This document shows, in pieces, positions 19,555-26,930 of a stretch of DNA of 64,000 nucleotides. The position numbers were made by a program, and so were the translations under genes. The notes beneath the pieces were generated by a model, which did no database searches, was not told the origin of the DNA, and saw nothing but the letters and a program-made list of their open reading frames with translations. Numbering within the stretch: the first letter of the stretch is position 1; each line of letters begins with the position of its first letter. The DNA is from Flagellimonas beolgyonensis (GTDB lineage: Bacteria > Bacteroidota > Bacteroidia > Flavobacteriales > Flavobacteriaceae), in NCBI RefSeq assembly GCF_003992615.1, contig NZ_RZMY01000003.1, positions 2,501 to 66,500 on the forward strand. The letters are read 5' to 3'.

Positions 19555-20604
19555 ATGCGGTATTTTATACTCTACATTTTGCTCTTGAAAGCAACCATAA
19601 ATTGGGGACAGTACCACTTTTCAGGTGAAGTTTCCCCAGAAAATGCAGGTAGCGCCATCTATCTGTCCTTGGTGGAGGATTACCGAAAATCGTCGCGGGT
19701 CTATTTGGACCAGATCGTAAAAAAGAAAGTGGTCGATTCCTTGGGGCATTTCAGTTTCCAAGGTGATAATCTTACTTCGGACAACCGCATATACCGTATT
19801 CATCTGGATGGTTGTTCCAGCGAAGATTCAGGCAATCACTTTTTGGGCCAGTGCAACAATAGCAAAAGTGTACTTTTTATTGCCAACAATAACGATACTT
19901 TGGTGTTTCCCACTTCGTTCGAGGACCAATCGCTTTGCTCCATCAATTCCACCAATCCCAATTCGGGCTTACTTCTTGAAATCGCATCGCTAAAGGAGCA
20001 GATGGCCTTCGATTTTATGGAATATCCCAGCGAAGCCAACAAGAAATTGAACTTAAAAAAATGGTTCGCCACCCTACAACAAGTAGGTTTGGACAGCAAC
20101 GAGCCTTTGGCCGAACTGTTCGTTTACGATTTCCTTTCCGATAAAAGAAATGAAACCTATGGCTACTATTTGAAGGATTTGGCCATGAATCCCTATTACG
20201 ATGCCTTGGCGGACCGGCTTTCCGCCACCTATCCCAATGCTCTCTTCACCCAAGAATACATCGCCGAAATCAACACGGACAAAAACTTGGCAGGTTTTGA
20301 CCCTTCCTCCCTCCGACTTTGGGATTGGGCCATCCTCTCCTTAATGACCTTGTCCCTTTTGGTAAACTTTTATTTGATTGCCAATCGGAGACAAAGCATA
20401 CGTTCCCGACGCAAAGCCCTTTTCGCCAAACTTTCCCCTCAAGAGCAGAAAATCGTGGAATGTATCTTCCAAAACAAGAGCAACAAGGAAATTGCCTCGG
20501 AACTTTTTGTCAGCCTCAGCACCATAAAGACCCACATCAACAACCTCTACAAAAAACTGGATGTATCGTCGCGGGACGAAATGGTGGAACTCTTCAAAAA
20601 ATAA
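19555..20604 (+). CDS. Membrane-bound LuxR-type transcription regulator with extracytoplasmic N-terminal domain
   Basis: 349 residues: a signal sequence (MRYFILYILLLKATINWGQ), a ~230-residue beta-rich exported region, one transmembrane helix (about 255-280, WAILSLMTLSLLVNFYLIAN) and a cytoplasmic LuxR helix-turn-helix. The HTH segment is LSPQEQKIVECIFQNKSNKEIASELFVSLSTIKTHINNLYKKLDV, with the classic TIKTHI recognition helix. The layout suggests a one-component sensor that carries an outside signal through the membrane to DNA. The start at 19555 is preferred over a frame opening 14 codons earlier. Targets are unknown; the next gene is an exported thioredoxin-like protein 100 bp away. Confidence 0.8.
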   Translation: MRYFILYILLLKATINWGQYHFSGEVSPENAGSAIYLSLVEDYRKSSRVYLDQIVKKKVVDSLGHFSFQGDNLTSDNRIYRIHLDGCSSEDSGNHFLGQCNNSKSVLFIANNNDTLVFPTSFEDQSLCSINSTNPNSGLLLEIASLKEQMAFDFMEYPSEANKKLNLKKWFATLQQVGLDSNEPLAELFVYDFLSDKRNETYGYYLKDLAMNPYYDALADRLSATYPNALFTQEYIAEINTDKNLAGFDPSSLRLWDWAILSLMTLSLLVNFYLIANRRQSIRSRRKALFAKLSPQEQKIVECIFQNKSNKEIASELFVSLSTIKTHINNLYKKLDVSSRDEMVELFKK

Positions 20605-20703
20605 ATTTCAACCGGGGGTCTAGTCCCGAAATCCATCCCCGAAATTGCCCCAAAAGCCTTGTTTTTAGTGAATTTTCGCTTCGAACCTAAATTCACAAAA
20701 ATC

Positions 20704-21246
20704 ATGAAACACATTTTTACGTTGGCATGCACCCTCCTGGTTTTTTGGGGCAATGCCCAAGAATTAAACCAAGAAATTACCCTGGAAAACGGCTATGCCT
20801 TTATGGTAGGTAAGATCAATTTGGAGGGATTGAACACGGCTCCTTATCAGCAATGGTTCCAAAGTGGCAAGGAAAACTATGAGGTGGACAGGACCATGGT
20901 CAATCTTTTTAAAAAGGAATTGAAAGCATACACCATCAAACTATTTTTGGGCACGTGGTGCGGCGATAGCAAACGGGAAACCCCCAGAATCATCAAAATC
21001 CTGGAAGCAGCCGACTTTCCCATGGAACAATTGGAGATCATTGCATTAGATCGAAGAAAGGGATTGTACAAGACCAGCCCGACCGGGGAAGAGAAAGGTT
21101 TCAATATCATCAAGGTGCCCACCATTATCTTCTTTAAAAATGGCAAAGAAGTGAATCGGATCGTGGAAAGTCCGATGGAATCCCTCGAGGAAGATATGGC
21201 CCAAATCCTGCTACAGGGATCGTACACCCCCAATTATGCACATTAA
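20704..21246 (+). CDS. Exported thioredoxin-fold protein with single active-site cysteine
   Basis: 180 residues starting MKHIFTLACTLLVFWGNAQ, a signal peptide. The middle reads FLGTWCGDSKRETPRI, matching the thioredoxin position of CxxC but with Ser in place of the second Cys. The cis-proline side is seen in IKVPTIIFFKNGKEVNRIVESP. The family is a flavobacterial 'thioredoxin family protein' with a WCGDS motif. With one cysteine it cannot form the usual intramolecular disulfide, so it may act as a monothiol reductase or a binding protein. The ATG at 20704 fits the signal peptide. It is closed by a terminator 22 bp after the stop. Confidence 0.8.
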   Translation: MKHIFTLACTLLVFWGNAQELNQEITLENGYAFMVGKINLEGLNTAPYQQWFQSGKENYEVDRTMVNLFKKELKAYTIKLFLGTWCGDSKRETPRIIKILEAADFPMEQLEIIALDRRKGLYKTSPTGEEKGFNIIKVPTIIFFKNGKEVNRIVESPMESLEEDMAQILLQGSYTPNYAH

Positions 21247-21267
21247 ACCTTCACAAGGCAGGGAATT

Positions 21268-21303
21268 AAAGCGCAAAAGTGTAATTTTGCGCTTTAATTT
21301 TTT
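21268..21303 (+). terminator. Intrinsic terminator before lysS
   Basis: AAAGCGCAAAA (21268-21278) pairs with TTTTGCGCTTT (21285-21295), followed by AATTTTTT. It ends the thioredoxin-like gene transcript only 9 bp before the lysS start codon. Confidence 0.85.
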
Positions 21304-21311
21304 ATACAGCT

Positions 21312-23003
21312 ATGCAACTATCGGAACAAGAAATCGTTCGAAGGGAAAAATTGACCAAACTCAGGGAGATGGGAATCAACCCCTACCCCGCAGCATTGTA
21401 TCCTGTTGATGCCACTTCCAAGAGCATCAAGAATGATTTTAAGGAGGGCAAAAAGGTGGTGATTTCCGGTAGATTGATGTCGCGTCGTATCCAAGGTAAG
21501 GCTTCCTTTGCCGAATTGCAGGACAGCGAAGGCCGTATTCAGGTATATTTTAACCGGGACGAAATCTGTACCGGGGACGACAAGACCTTGTACAATGACG
21601 TGTATAAAAAATTGTTGGACATCGGGGACATTATCGGTGTGGAAGGTGAACTGTTCACCACCCAGGTCGGTGAAAAAACCGTAATGGTAAAAAACTTTAC
21701 TTTGTTGAGCAAAGCATTGCGCCCCCTTCCCCTACCAAAGGTAGACGACGAAGGCAACGTATATGATGCATTCAACGATCCCGAATTACGCTACCGTCAG
21801 CGGTATGTGGATCTCATCGTGAACCCACAGGTGAAGGACACCTTTATCAAACGTACCAAGATCACCAACAGCATCCGTGAATTTTACAATGCCAAAGGGT
21901 ATTTGGAGGTAGAAACCCCCATTTTGCAACCCATTCCCGGGGGTGCAGCGGCACGTCCGTTTCTCACCCACCACAATGCATTGAATATTCCCTTGTACCT
22001 CAGGATAGCCAACGAACTCTACCTCAAACGATTGATCGTAGGTGGCTTTGATGGTGTGTATGAATTTGCCAAGGATTTCCGTAACGAAGGTATGGACCGT
22101 ACCCACAATCCGGAGTTTACCGTAATGGAACTCTATGTGGCCTACAAGGATTACAATTGGATGATGGACACCACCGAAAAACTATTGGAAAAAGTGGCAA
22201 CTGATGCTACAGGAAGCACCAAAGTGAAAGTGGGCCAACACGAAATCGAGTTCAAGGCACCTTACCCAAGGGTCCCCATTTTGGAGGCCATCAAAATACA
22301 TACAGGTTACGATGTGGCCGGTATGGGCGAGGACGAACTTCGTGAAGTGGCCAAAAAATTGGACATTGAAGTGGACGATACCATGGGTGTGGGCAAATTG
22401 ATCGATGAGATCTTTGGGGAAAAATGTGAGCACCATTACATTCAACCCACCTTCATCATCGATTACCCCAAAGAGATGAGCCCGTTGACCAAGGAGCACA
22501 GGGAAAATCCACGTTTGACCGAACGTTTTGAGTTGATGGTGAACGGCAAGGAATTGGCCAATGCCTATTCGGAGTTGAACGACCCCATTGATCAACGCGA
22601 GCGTTTTGAAGATCAATTGAAACTCTCCGAAAAAGGGGATGACGAGGCCATGTTCATCGACCAGGATTTCTTGAGAGCCTTGGAATATGGGATGCCCCCA
22701 ACTTCCGGTATTGGTATCGGAATCGATCGCTTGGTGATGTTGATGACCAACAACTCCTCCATTCAAGAAGTGTTGTTCTTCCCCCAGATGCGTCCTGAGA
22801 AAAAACAGGTGGAGCTCACGGAAGAGGAAAAAACCATTATGGATATTTTAAAGCCTGTGGGTGAAATGCCACTGGCCGAGCTCAAAGACAAAGCCGGATT
22901 GAGCGGCAAGAAATGGGACAAGAGTACTAAAAACTTGGCAAAACTTGGAGTTTTAGAGGTTACCAAAACGGATGATGGGCTTTTTGCAATCGATAAAAGA
23001 TAA
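21312..23003 (+). CDS. lysS: Lysyl-tRNA synthetase (class II)
   Basis: Charges tRNA-Lys. The 563-residue protein has the N-terminal OB-fold anticodon domain (about 55-140, [21 protein letters not shown]). The class II catalytic core follows, with motif 2 [14 protein letters not shown] (about 257-270) and motif 3 [12 protein letters not shown] (about 475-486). Beyond the usual ~500 residues it has a C-terminal extension ([28 protein letters not shown]...[14 protein letters not shown]) that looks like a winged-helix domain; this extension is common in Bacteroidota LysS. The ATG at 21312 fits the start [14 protein letters not shown]. Monocistronic, after a terminator. Confidence 0.97.
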   Translation: MQLSEQEIVRREKLTKLREMGINPYPAALYPVDATSKSIKNDFKEGKKVVISGRLMSRRIQGKASFAELQDSEGRIQVYFNRDEICTGDDKTLYNDVYKKLLDIGDIIGVEGELFTTQVGEKTVMVKNFTLLSKALRPLPLPKVDDEGNVYDAFNDPELRYRQRYVDLIVNPQVKDTFIKRTKITNSIREFYNAKGYLEVETPILQPIPGGAAARPFLTHHNALNIPLYLRIANELYLKRLIVGGFDGVYEFAKDFRNEGMDRTHNPEFTVMELYVAYKDYNWMMDTTEKLLEKVATDATGSTKVKVGQHEIEFKAPYPRVPILEAIKIHTGYDVAGMGEDELREVAKKLDIEVDDTMGVGKLIDEIFGEKCEHHYIQPTFIIDYPKEMSPLTKEHRENPRLTERFELMVNGKELANAYSELNDPIDQRERFEDQLKLSEKGDDEAMFIDQDFLRALEYGMPPTSGIGIGIDRLVMLMTNNSSIQEVLFFPQMRPEKKQVELTEEEKTIMDILKPVGEMPLAELKDKAGLSGKKWDKSTKNLAKLGVLEVTKTDDGLFAIDKR

Positions 23004-23034
23004 ACCTTTGCTCGAATATCGGTTTATGTAAAAA

Positions 23035-23883
23035 TCATTTATCAAAATAAGCCGCAAAAACAGGGTGGGTCTTGATTATTTTTTCTATGGCCTGATTATT
23101 TTTTGTGCCATTAATGGAAACAAGTTCTATTTCGTCTTCACCATAAAATTGATAGGTATATACTGGGATTTTCACTCCCAATAATTGGAATGTTCCGTAG
23201 TCTTTGTCTTTAGCCTTGAAATTCTGGATACCATCTTGTACAAACTGTTTTACTTCATCATTGGAGTAAAGTTGTGGTAAATATTGGCTTAAAAGTTCCA
23301 TTACCTCATTATTACTGGCCAATCCATTGTAAAAAAGATGTGGTAGCAACTTCTTTATGGCTTTATCCAATTTACCCAAACCGTGATAGGTTTTGGCGTA
23401 CATGACATCTGTATAAATGGCATCGGCCTCCAATTCATTTCCACAAAAATGTTTGTAGGGATAAATGTTGTCAAAGATCTTGATATATTTTAAGGCCGCT
23501 ATGAAGTTTTCTTCATTTAAATAAATTTCAGCAAGGTGCTTGGCACTCCTATTCTTAAATAATGTATACTGTTCCATTATTCCACCATAATTCTCATATT
23601 CGTTAAACTCTTCCTCCATTATTCTCTCGAAAATCTCCTTGGCCTCTTGTTCCCTACAAAGCTCCCTTAAAAGAAAACCCTGATTAAATAGGGCTCTTGG
23701 CGCCAACTCTGAATCCGGAAATTTCTCAAGGAATTTTCCAAAACCCAAATAAGCGGTCATAAAATCTCCTTGATAGGTGGTTTCAGATAGTTCTTCAAAC
23801 CATTCCAATTCCGCATCACTTTTATTGTTTTGTGCAAATGTCATCAAATTAAAACCTAGAAAAAACAGTGCTAACTTTTTCAT
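23035..23883 (-). CDS. Exported TPR-like protein
   Basis: 282 residues with a signal peptide (MKKLALFFLGFNLMTFAQ). The rest is mostly helical with TPR-like pairs: DFMTAYLGFGKFLEKFPDSELAPRALFNQGFLLREL, ENFIAALKYIKIFDNIYPYK and GLGKLDKAIKKLLPHLFYNG. The pattern resembles BamD/YbgF-type tetratricopeptide proteins of the periplasm, although the gene context gives no partner. It converges with lysS; the 31-bp gap holds a weak inverted repeat (ATAAACC/GGTTTAT) that may stop both transcripts. Codon use is more AT-rich than lysS. Confidence 0.7.
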   Translation of the reverse strand: MKKLALFFLGFNLMTFAQNNKSDAELEWFEELSETTYQGDFMTAYLGFGKFLEKFPDSELAPRALFNQGFLLRELCREQEAKEIFERIMEEEFNEYENYGGIMEQYTLFKNRSAKHLAEIYLNEENFIAALKYIKIFDNIYPYKHFCGNELEADAIYTDVMYAKTYHGLGKLDKAIKKLLPHLFYNGLASNNEVMELLSQYLPQLYSNDEVKQFVQDGIQNFKAKDKDYGTFQLLGVKIPVYTYQFYGEDEIELVSINGTKNNQAIEKIIKTHPVFAAYFDK

Positions 23884-24084
23884 AATTAATTAGTTTATAT
23901 GCTCAATTTCTAAATTGGAAGGATACCATGCCAATGGTTTTTAGGAAATTATTTGTTTGAATGAGTAATCAAAGCTTTATGATGAGTAAACTGGAAATTT
24001 GAATTAAATTTTAAGCAAAAAACAACAAGGGTACAGCTAGATGATTTTCAATATTTAACAAAAAAGCATAGCTTAGGATCCCAT

Positions 24085-25515
24085 ATGGAGTTAAGCAAAA
24101 AAATAGGGCTGTTTCTTGGGCCCATCGCCTTTTTCATTTTGAACAATTTGCCCTTTGAGCTGGTTTCGGCCAAAGGAGATCCTGTAATCGCCGTAGCAGC
24201 CTGGATGTTGATCTGGTGGATCACCGAGGCGGTATCCATATCTGTAACGGCGTTGTTACCCCTTTTGTTACTGCCTATGTTGAACATCCTTCCCATTGCA
24301 GAGGTGGGTGCCAATTATGGCAGCCCGATCGTATTCCTGTTCTTTGGTGGATTTGTCATGGCGCTGGCCCTGGAAAAAGTAAACCTGCACCGGCGCATTG
24401 CACTCAACATCATCCGATTGACGGGAACGACCCCGAATAAAGTGATACTCGGCTTTATGATTGCCACAGCTTCCTTGAGCATGTGGATCAGCAATACGGC
24501 AAGCACCGTAGTGATGCTGCCCATAGCCCTCTCGGTGATCAATCTGTTGATCGACGATGAGGATGGCTTCACCAAAGATGATCAAAATTTTGCCTTGAGC
24601 GTGATGCTCGGTATTGCATTTTCAGCCAATGCAGGTGGCATTGCCACGGTGATAGGGACCCCGCCCAATTCCGTTTTGATCGGACTTTTGGAAAACGAAT
24701 ACAATACCGAAATCTCCTTTTTAAAATGGATGACCATCGGTTTGCCCTTTTCCATCATCATGATAGCCATTTGTTTTCTGGTTCTGGTGAAATGGATGTT
24801 CCCCAACCGAAACCTAAAATTCAGCGCCTCCAAGGAAGTCATTCAAACCGAATTGGAAAAATTGGGGCCCACCTCGGGCAAGGAAAAAATGGTCTTGGTC
24901 ATATTTGCGGTAACCGTGTTCCTCTGGATTTTCAGGACCCTGATCAATGCCCTATTCCCCAAATTGGGGCTAACCGATACGATGATCAGCATTTTTGCGG
25001 CCATTTCACTTTTTGCCATACCGTACAACTTGAAAAAGGGTGATTTTATCATCGTTTGGAAGGACACCTCCAAATTGGCCTGGGGCATATTGATCCTTTT
25101 TGGTGGGGGACTTGCACTGGCCCAAGGAATGTCCAGTAGCGGTATCGTTGATATGGTGGCCAATGCCATTGCACAAAGTGAGATCAGCATTTTACTCACC
25201 GCGGCCCTACTCATTTTTTTGATGCTCTTTATGACAGAACTGATGAGCAATGTGGCTTTGGTGGCCGTTTTGGCCCCCGTTGTGGCGGGTATTGCCATTG
25301 GTTTGGAGATACCGATCCTTTATCTGCTCATTCCAGTGACCATTGCCAGTAGCTGTGCCTTTATGCTGCCCATGGCCACGCCGCCCAATGCCATTGTATT
25401 TGCGAGTGGGTATGTAAAGATTCCACAAATGGCCCGGGTAGGGTTTATCTTGAACCTCATAGCCGTGGTACTGCTCATTTTGGTCTTCCAGTTTGTGATT
25501 CCCCTATTGTTCTAA
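24085..25515 (+). CDS. SLC13 (DASS) family sodium-coupled anion/dicarboxylate transporter
   Basis: 476 residues with about 11 transmembrane helices. Two copies of the SNT/SN signature of DASS transporters are visible: SMWISNTASTVVMLP (about 132-146) and ELMSNVALVAVLAP near 387-400. The paired hairpin segments AGGIATVIGTPPNS and PMATPPNAIVFASGYV also match the family. Such proteins import succinate, malate, citrate or sulfate with Na+. The start at 24085 follows the region's first good ATG, 200 bp from the divergent TPR gene. It ends 4 bp before a strong hairpin. Confidence 0.93.
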   Translation: MELSKKIGLFLGPIAFFILNNLPFELVSAKGDPVIAVAAWMLIWWITEAVSISVTALLPLLLLPMLNILPIAEVGANYGSPIVFLFFGGFVMALALEKVNLHRRIALNIIRLTGTTPNKVILGFMIATASLSMWISNTASTVVMLPIALSVINLLIDDEDGFTKDDQNFALSVMLGIAFSANAGGIATVIGTPPNSVLIGLLENEYNTEISFLKWMTIGLPFSIIMIAICFLVLVKWMFPNRNLKFSASKEVIQTELEKLGPTSGKEKMVLVIFAVTVFLWIFRTLINALFPKLGLTDTMISIFAAISLFAIPYNLKKGDFIIVWKDTSKLAWGILILFGGGLALAQGMSSSGIVDMVANAIAQSEISILLTAALLIFLMLFMTELMSNVALVAVLAPVVAGIAIGLEIPILYLLIPVTIASSCAFMLPMATPPNAIVFASGYVKIPQMARVGFILNLIAVVLLILVFQFVIPLLF

Positions 25516-25622
25516 AATAAATGCCCCCTCCGGGTGGAGGGGGCATTTACAAACTAACTAACTCAAAAAAATGTAAGAAACTAACTCAACCTTATGCGTT
25601 TCTTTGGACTTTCGTCCTTTGC
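25510..25622 (-). ncRNA. Candidate small RNA with GAGTTAGTTAGT box and terminator (copy A)
   Basis: On the minus strand a -7 element TATCTTTG (25636-25629) is followed by about 110 nt without a protein frame of note. In order: a GGAC-GAAA-GTCC hairpin, a half copy GAGTTAGTT, the full box GAGTTAGTTAGT (25564-25553), and a 13-bp GC-rich terminator stem (25519-25548) with a T-rich tail. The same order occurs at 35232-35353. No -33 TTG is seen. The 25549-25936 interval has no convincing gene. The hairpin also lies 4 bp after the SLC13 stop codon and may end that transcript. Confidence 0.5.
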
Positions 25623-25865
25623 ACGCTTCAAAGATATAACTAGTTAAAGTGAAGATTATTATAATTAGTCTTTTGTTAACGTTGGGAGTTTCAGGCTTTT
25701 GTGGGATAAAAGAACCTTTCTTGGCCAATTCATTGAAAAAGATGCAGCCCAATCTAAAATGCATTGCGTTTTCTGCAGCGATTTATCTATTTTCTTGCTC
25801 TTTCATCCACAATTACCCCCAGTGTTATTTTTTTGTTAACCAAGAGGTTGTATAGAATACCTTAA

Positions 25866-25904
25866 CAAAAAAGCCCTCAAACGAGGGCTTTAACTAACTA
25901 ACTC
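25866..25904 (-). terminator. GAGTTAGTTAGT box plus intrinsic terminator (copy B)
   Basis: Reading the minus strand: GAGTTAGTTAGT (25904-25893), then AAAGCCCTC-GTTT-GAGGGCTTT and TTTTGTT. It ends the tandem-repeat protein gene whose stop is at 25937. The box has the same spacing to the hairpin as in the two candidate small RNAs. Confidence 0.8.
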
Positions 25905-25936
25905 AAAAATTTGTAAAATGAAAACAAAACATCCTA

Positions 25937-26665
25937 CTAGTTTGTCCCAATATATGGGTCAAAATTTTCTGGGAGATACTTTCCGGTATCGAAGCCCAAT
26001 TCTATTTCATCGTCTTCCATGTAGTTGATGGAACCGATTGCGATCACATTGGTGTACGGATCAAAATTGGCAGGCAACAAATACTTGCTGTTGATACCCA
26101 ATTCCAACTCCACGTCGTCTTCAACATATGGAATGGCATTCAAATCCACATACACTTCATAGGGTGAAAACCCTTCTGGCAAATAATCCCTTGTATTGAA
26201 TCCTAGATCAAAGTCCTCCACTTCTATATAATTGATGGAATGTACATCCACCACGTCGGTATAGGCATTAAAATCGGCAGGTAAATACTTTTGGGTATCA
26301 AAACCTAACTCGGGTTCAACTTCGTTTTCGACATATATGATGGAATTCAAATCAAAATAGGTTTCATAGGGATTAAAATCCGAAGGAAGGTAGTCTGCGG
26401 TATCAAAACCAAGATCAAACTCGGGTTCTTCCTCTATATACTCTATTTCATTCAAATTCAACTCATACATCGCATAACCTTCATAGCGGGCCATGTCCCA
26501 AGTTGATTCGCTCCACTCAGCATTGATGTGCAATGCTGTATAACTGTTCTCTAAACTGCTAGGGGTCTCAGATTTGGTCTGGACAACCGTTGCATTCTGC
26601 TGATCGTTTGCTATGGCGGTACTACTTATAAGAACACATCCATAGACCATTAATAACTTGTTCAT
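25937..26665 (-). CDS. Exported acidic protein with five ~35-residue tandem repeats
   Basis: 242 residues starting MNKLLMVYGCVLISSTAIAN, a signal peptide. From about residue 80 it holds five tandem repeats of 34-35 residues with consensus LGFDTxxYLPxxFxPY, followed by a hydrophobic acidic strand such as DLNSIxYVE. The last repeat is cut short at YIGTN. The protein is strongly acidic (many Glu/Asp) and rich in aromatic residues, and has no enzymatic motif. Similar LPxxFxPY repeats occur, from memory, in other marine flavobacterial proteins of unknown function. The start at 26665 was chosen because the longer frame (from 26740) lacks a signal. It is transcribed away from the metalloprotease gene. 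Confidence 0.75.
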   Translation of the reverse strand: MNKLLMVYGCVLISSTAIANDQQNATVVQTKSETPSSLENSYTALHINAEWSESTWDMARYEGYAMYELNLNEIEYIEEEPEFDLGFDTADYLPSDFNPYETYFDLNSIIYVENEVEPELGFDTQKYLPADFNAYTDVVDVHSINYIEVEDFDLGFNTRDYLPEGFSPYEVYVDLNAIPYVEDDVELELGINSKYLLPANFDPYTNVIAIGSINYMEDDEIELGFDTGKYLPENFDPYIGTN

Positions 26666-26930
26666 TTTTTGATTGAATTTTTTGATTGATGTTATGCTTA
26701 TAAGACTATACTCATTCGCAAATGTTACAGCATTTAGCATTTTTTTACGAAAAACCGATATCCCTTCAGCCCAGCTATACTGGGCGTTTCGGCCCGGACC
26801 ATCAGTAAAACGCAGGACTGCGAAAGGTTGGGGTATTTTGCTAAAAAAATGAGTGTTAATATTTATTTAACAGTAAATTTTGATGTTTTTTAGGTTCTTT
26901 GGTTGTTTTAGTTATCCAAACCGACTTAGA

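Noticed and set aside
25558-25764. 68-codon minus-strand frame over the first GAGTTAGTTAGT element
   Set aside because: It has no signal, domain or good start and runs through the candidate small RNA and its promoter.
25649-25855. 68-codon plus-strand frame starting GTG with a hydrophobic N-terminus (MKIIIISLLLTLGVSGF)
   Set aside because: GTG start, no domain, and it overlaps an opposite-strand frame and the small-RNA candidate; not enough support for a gene.
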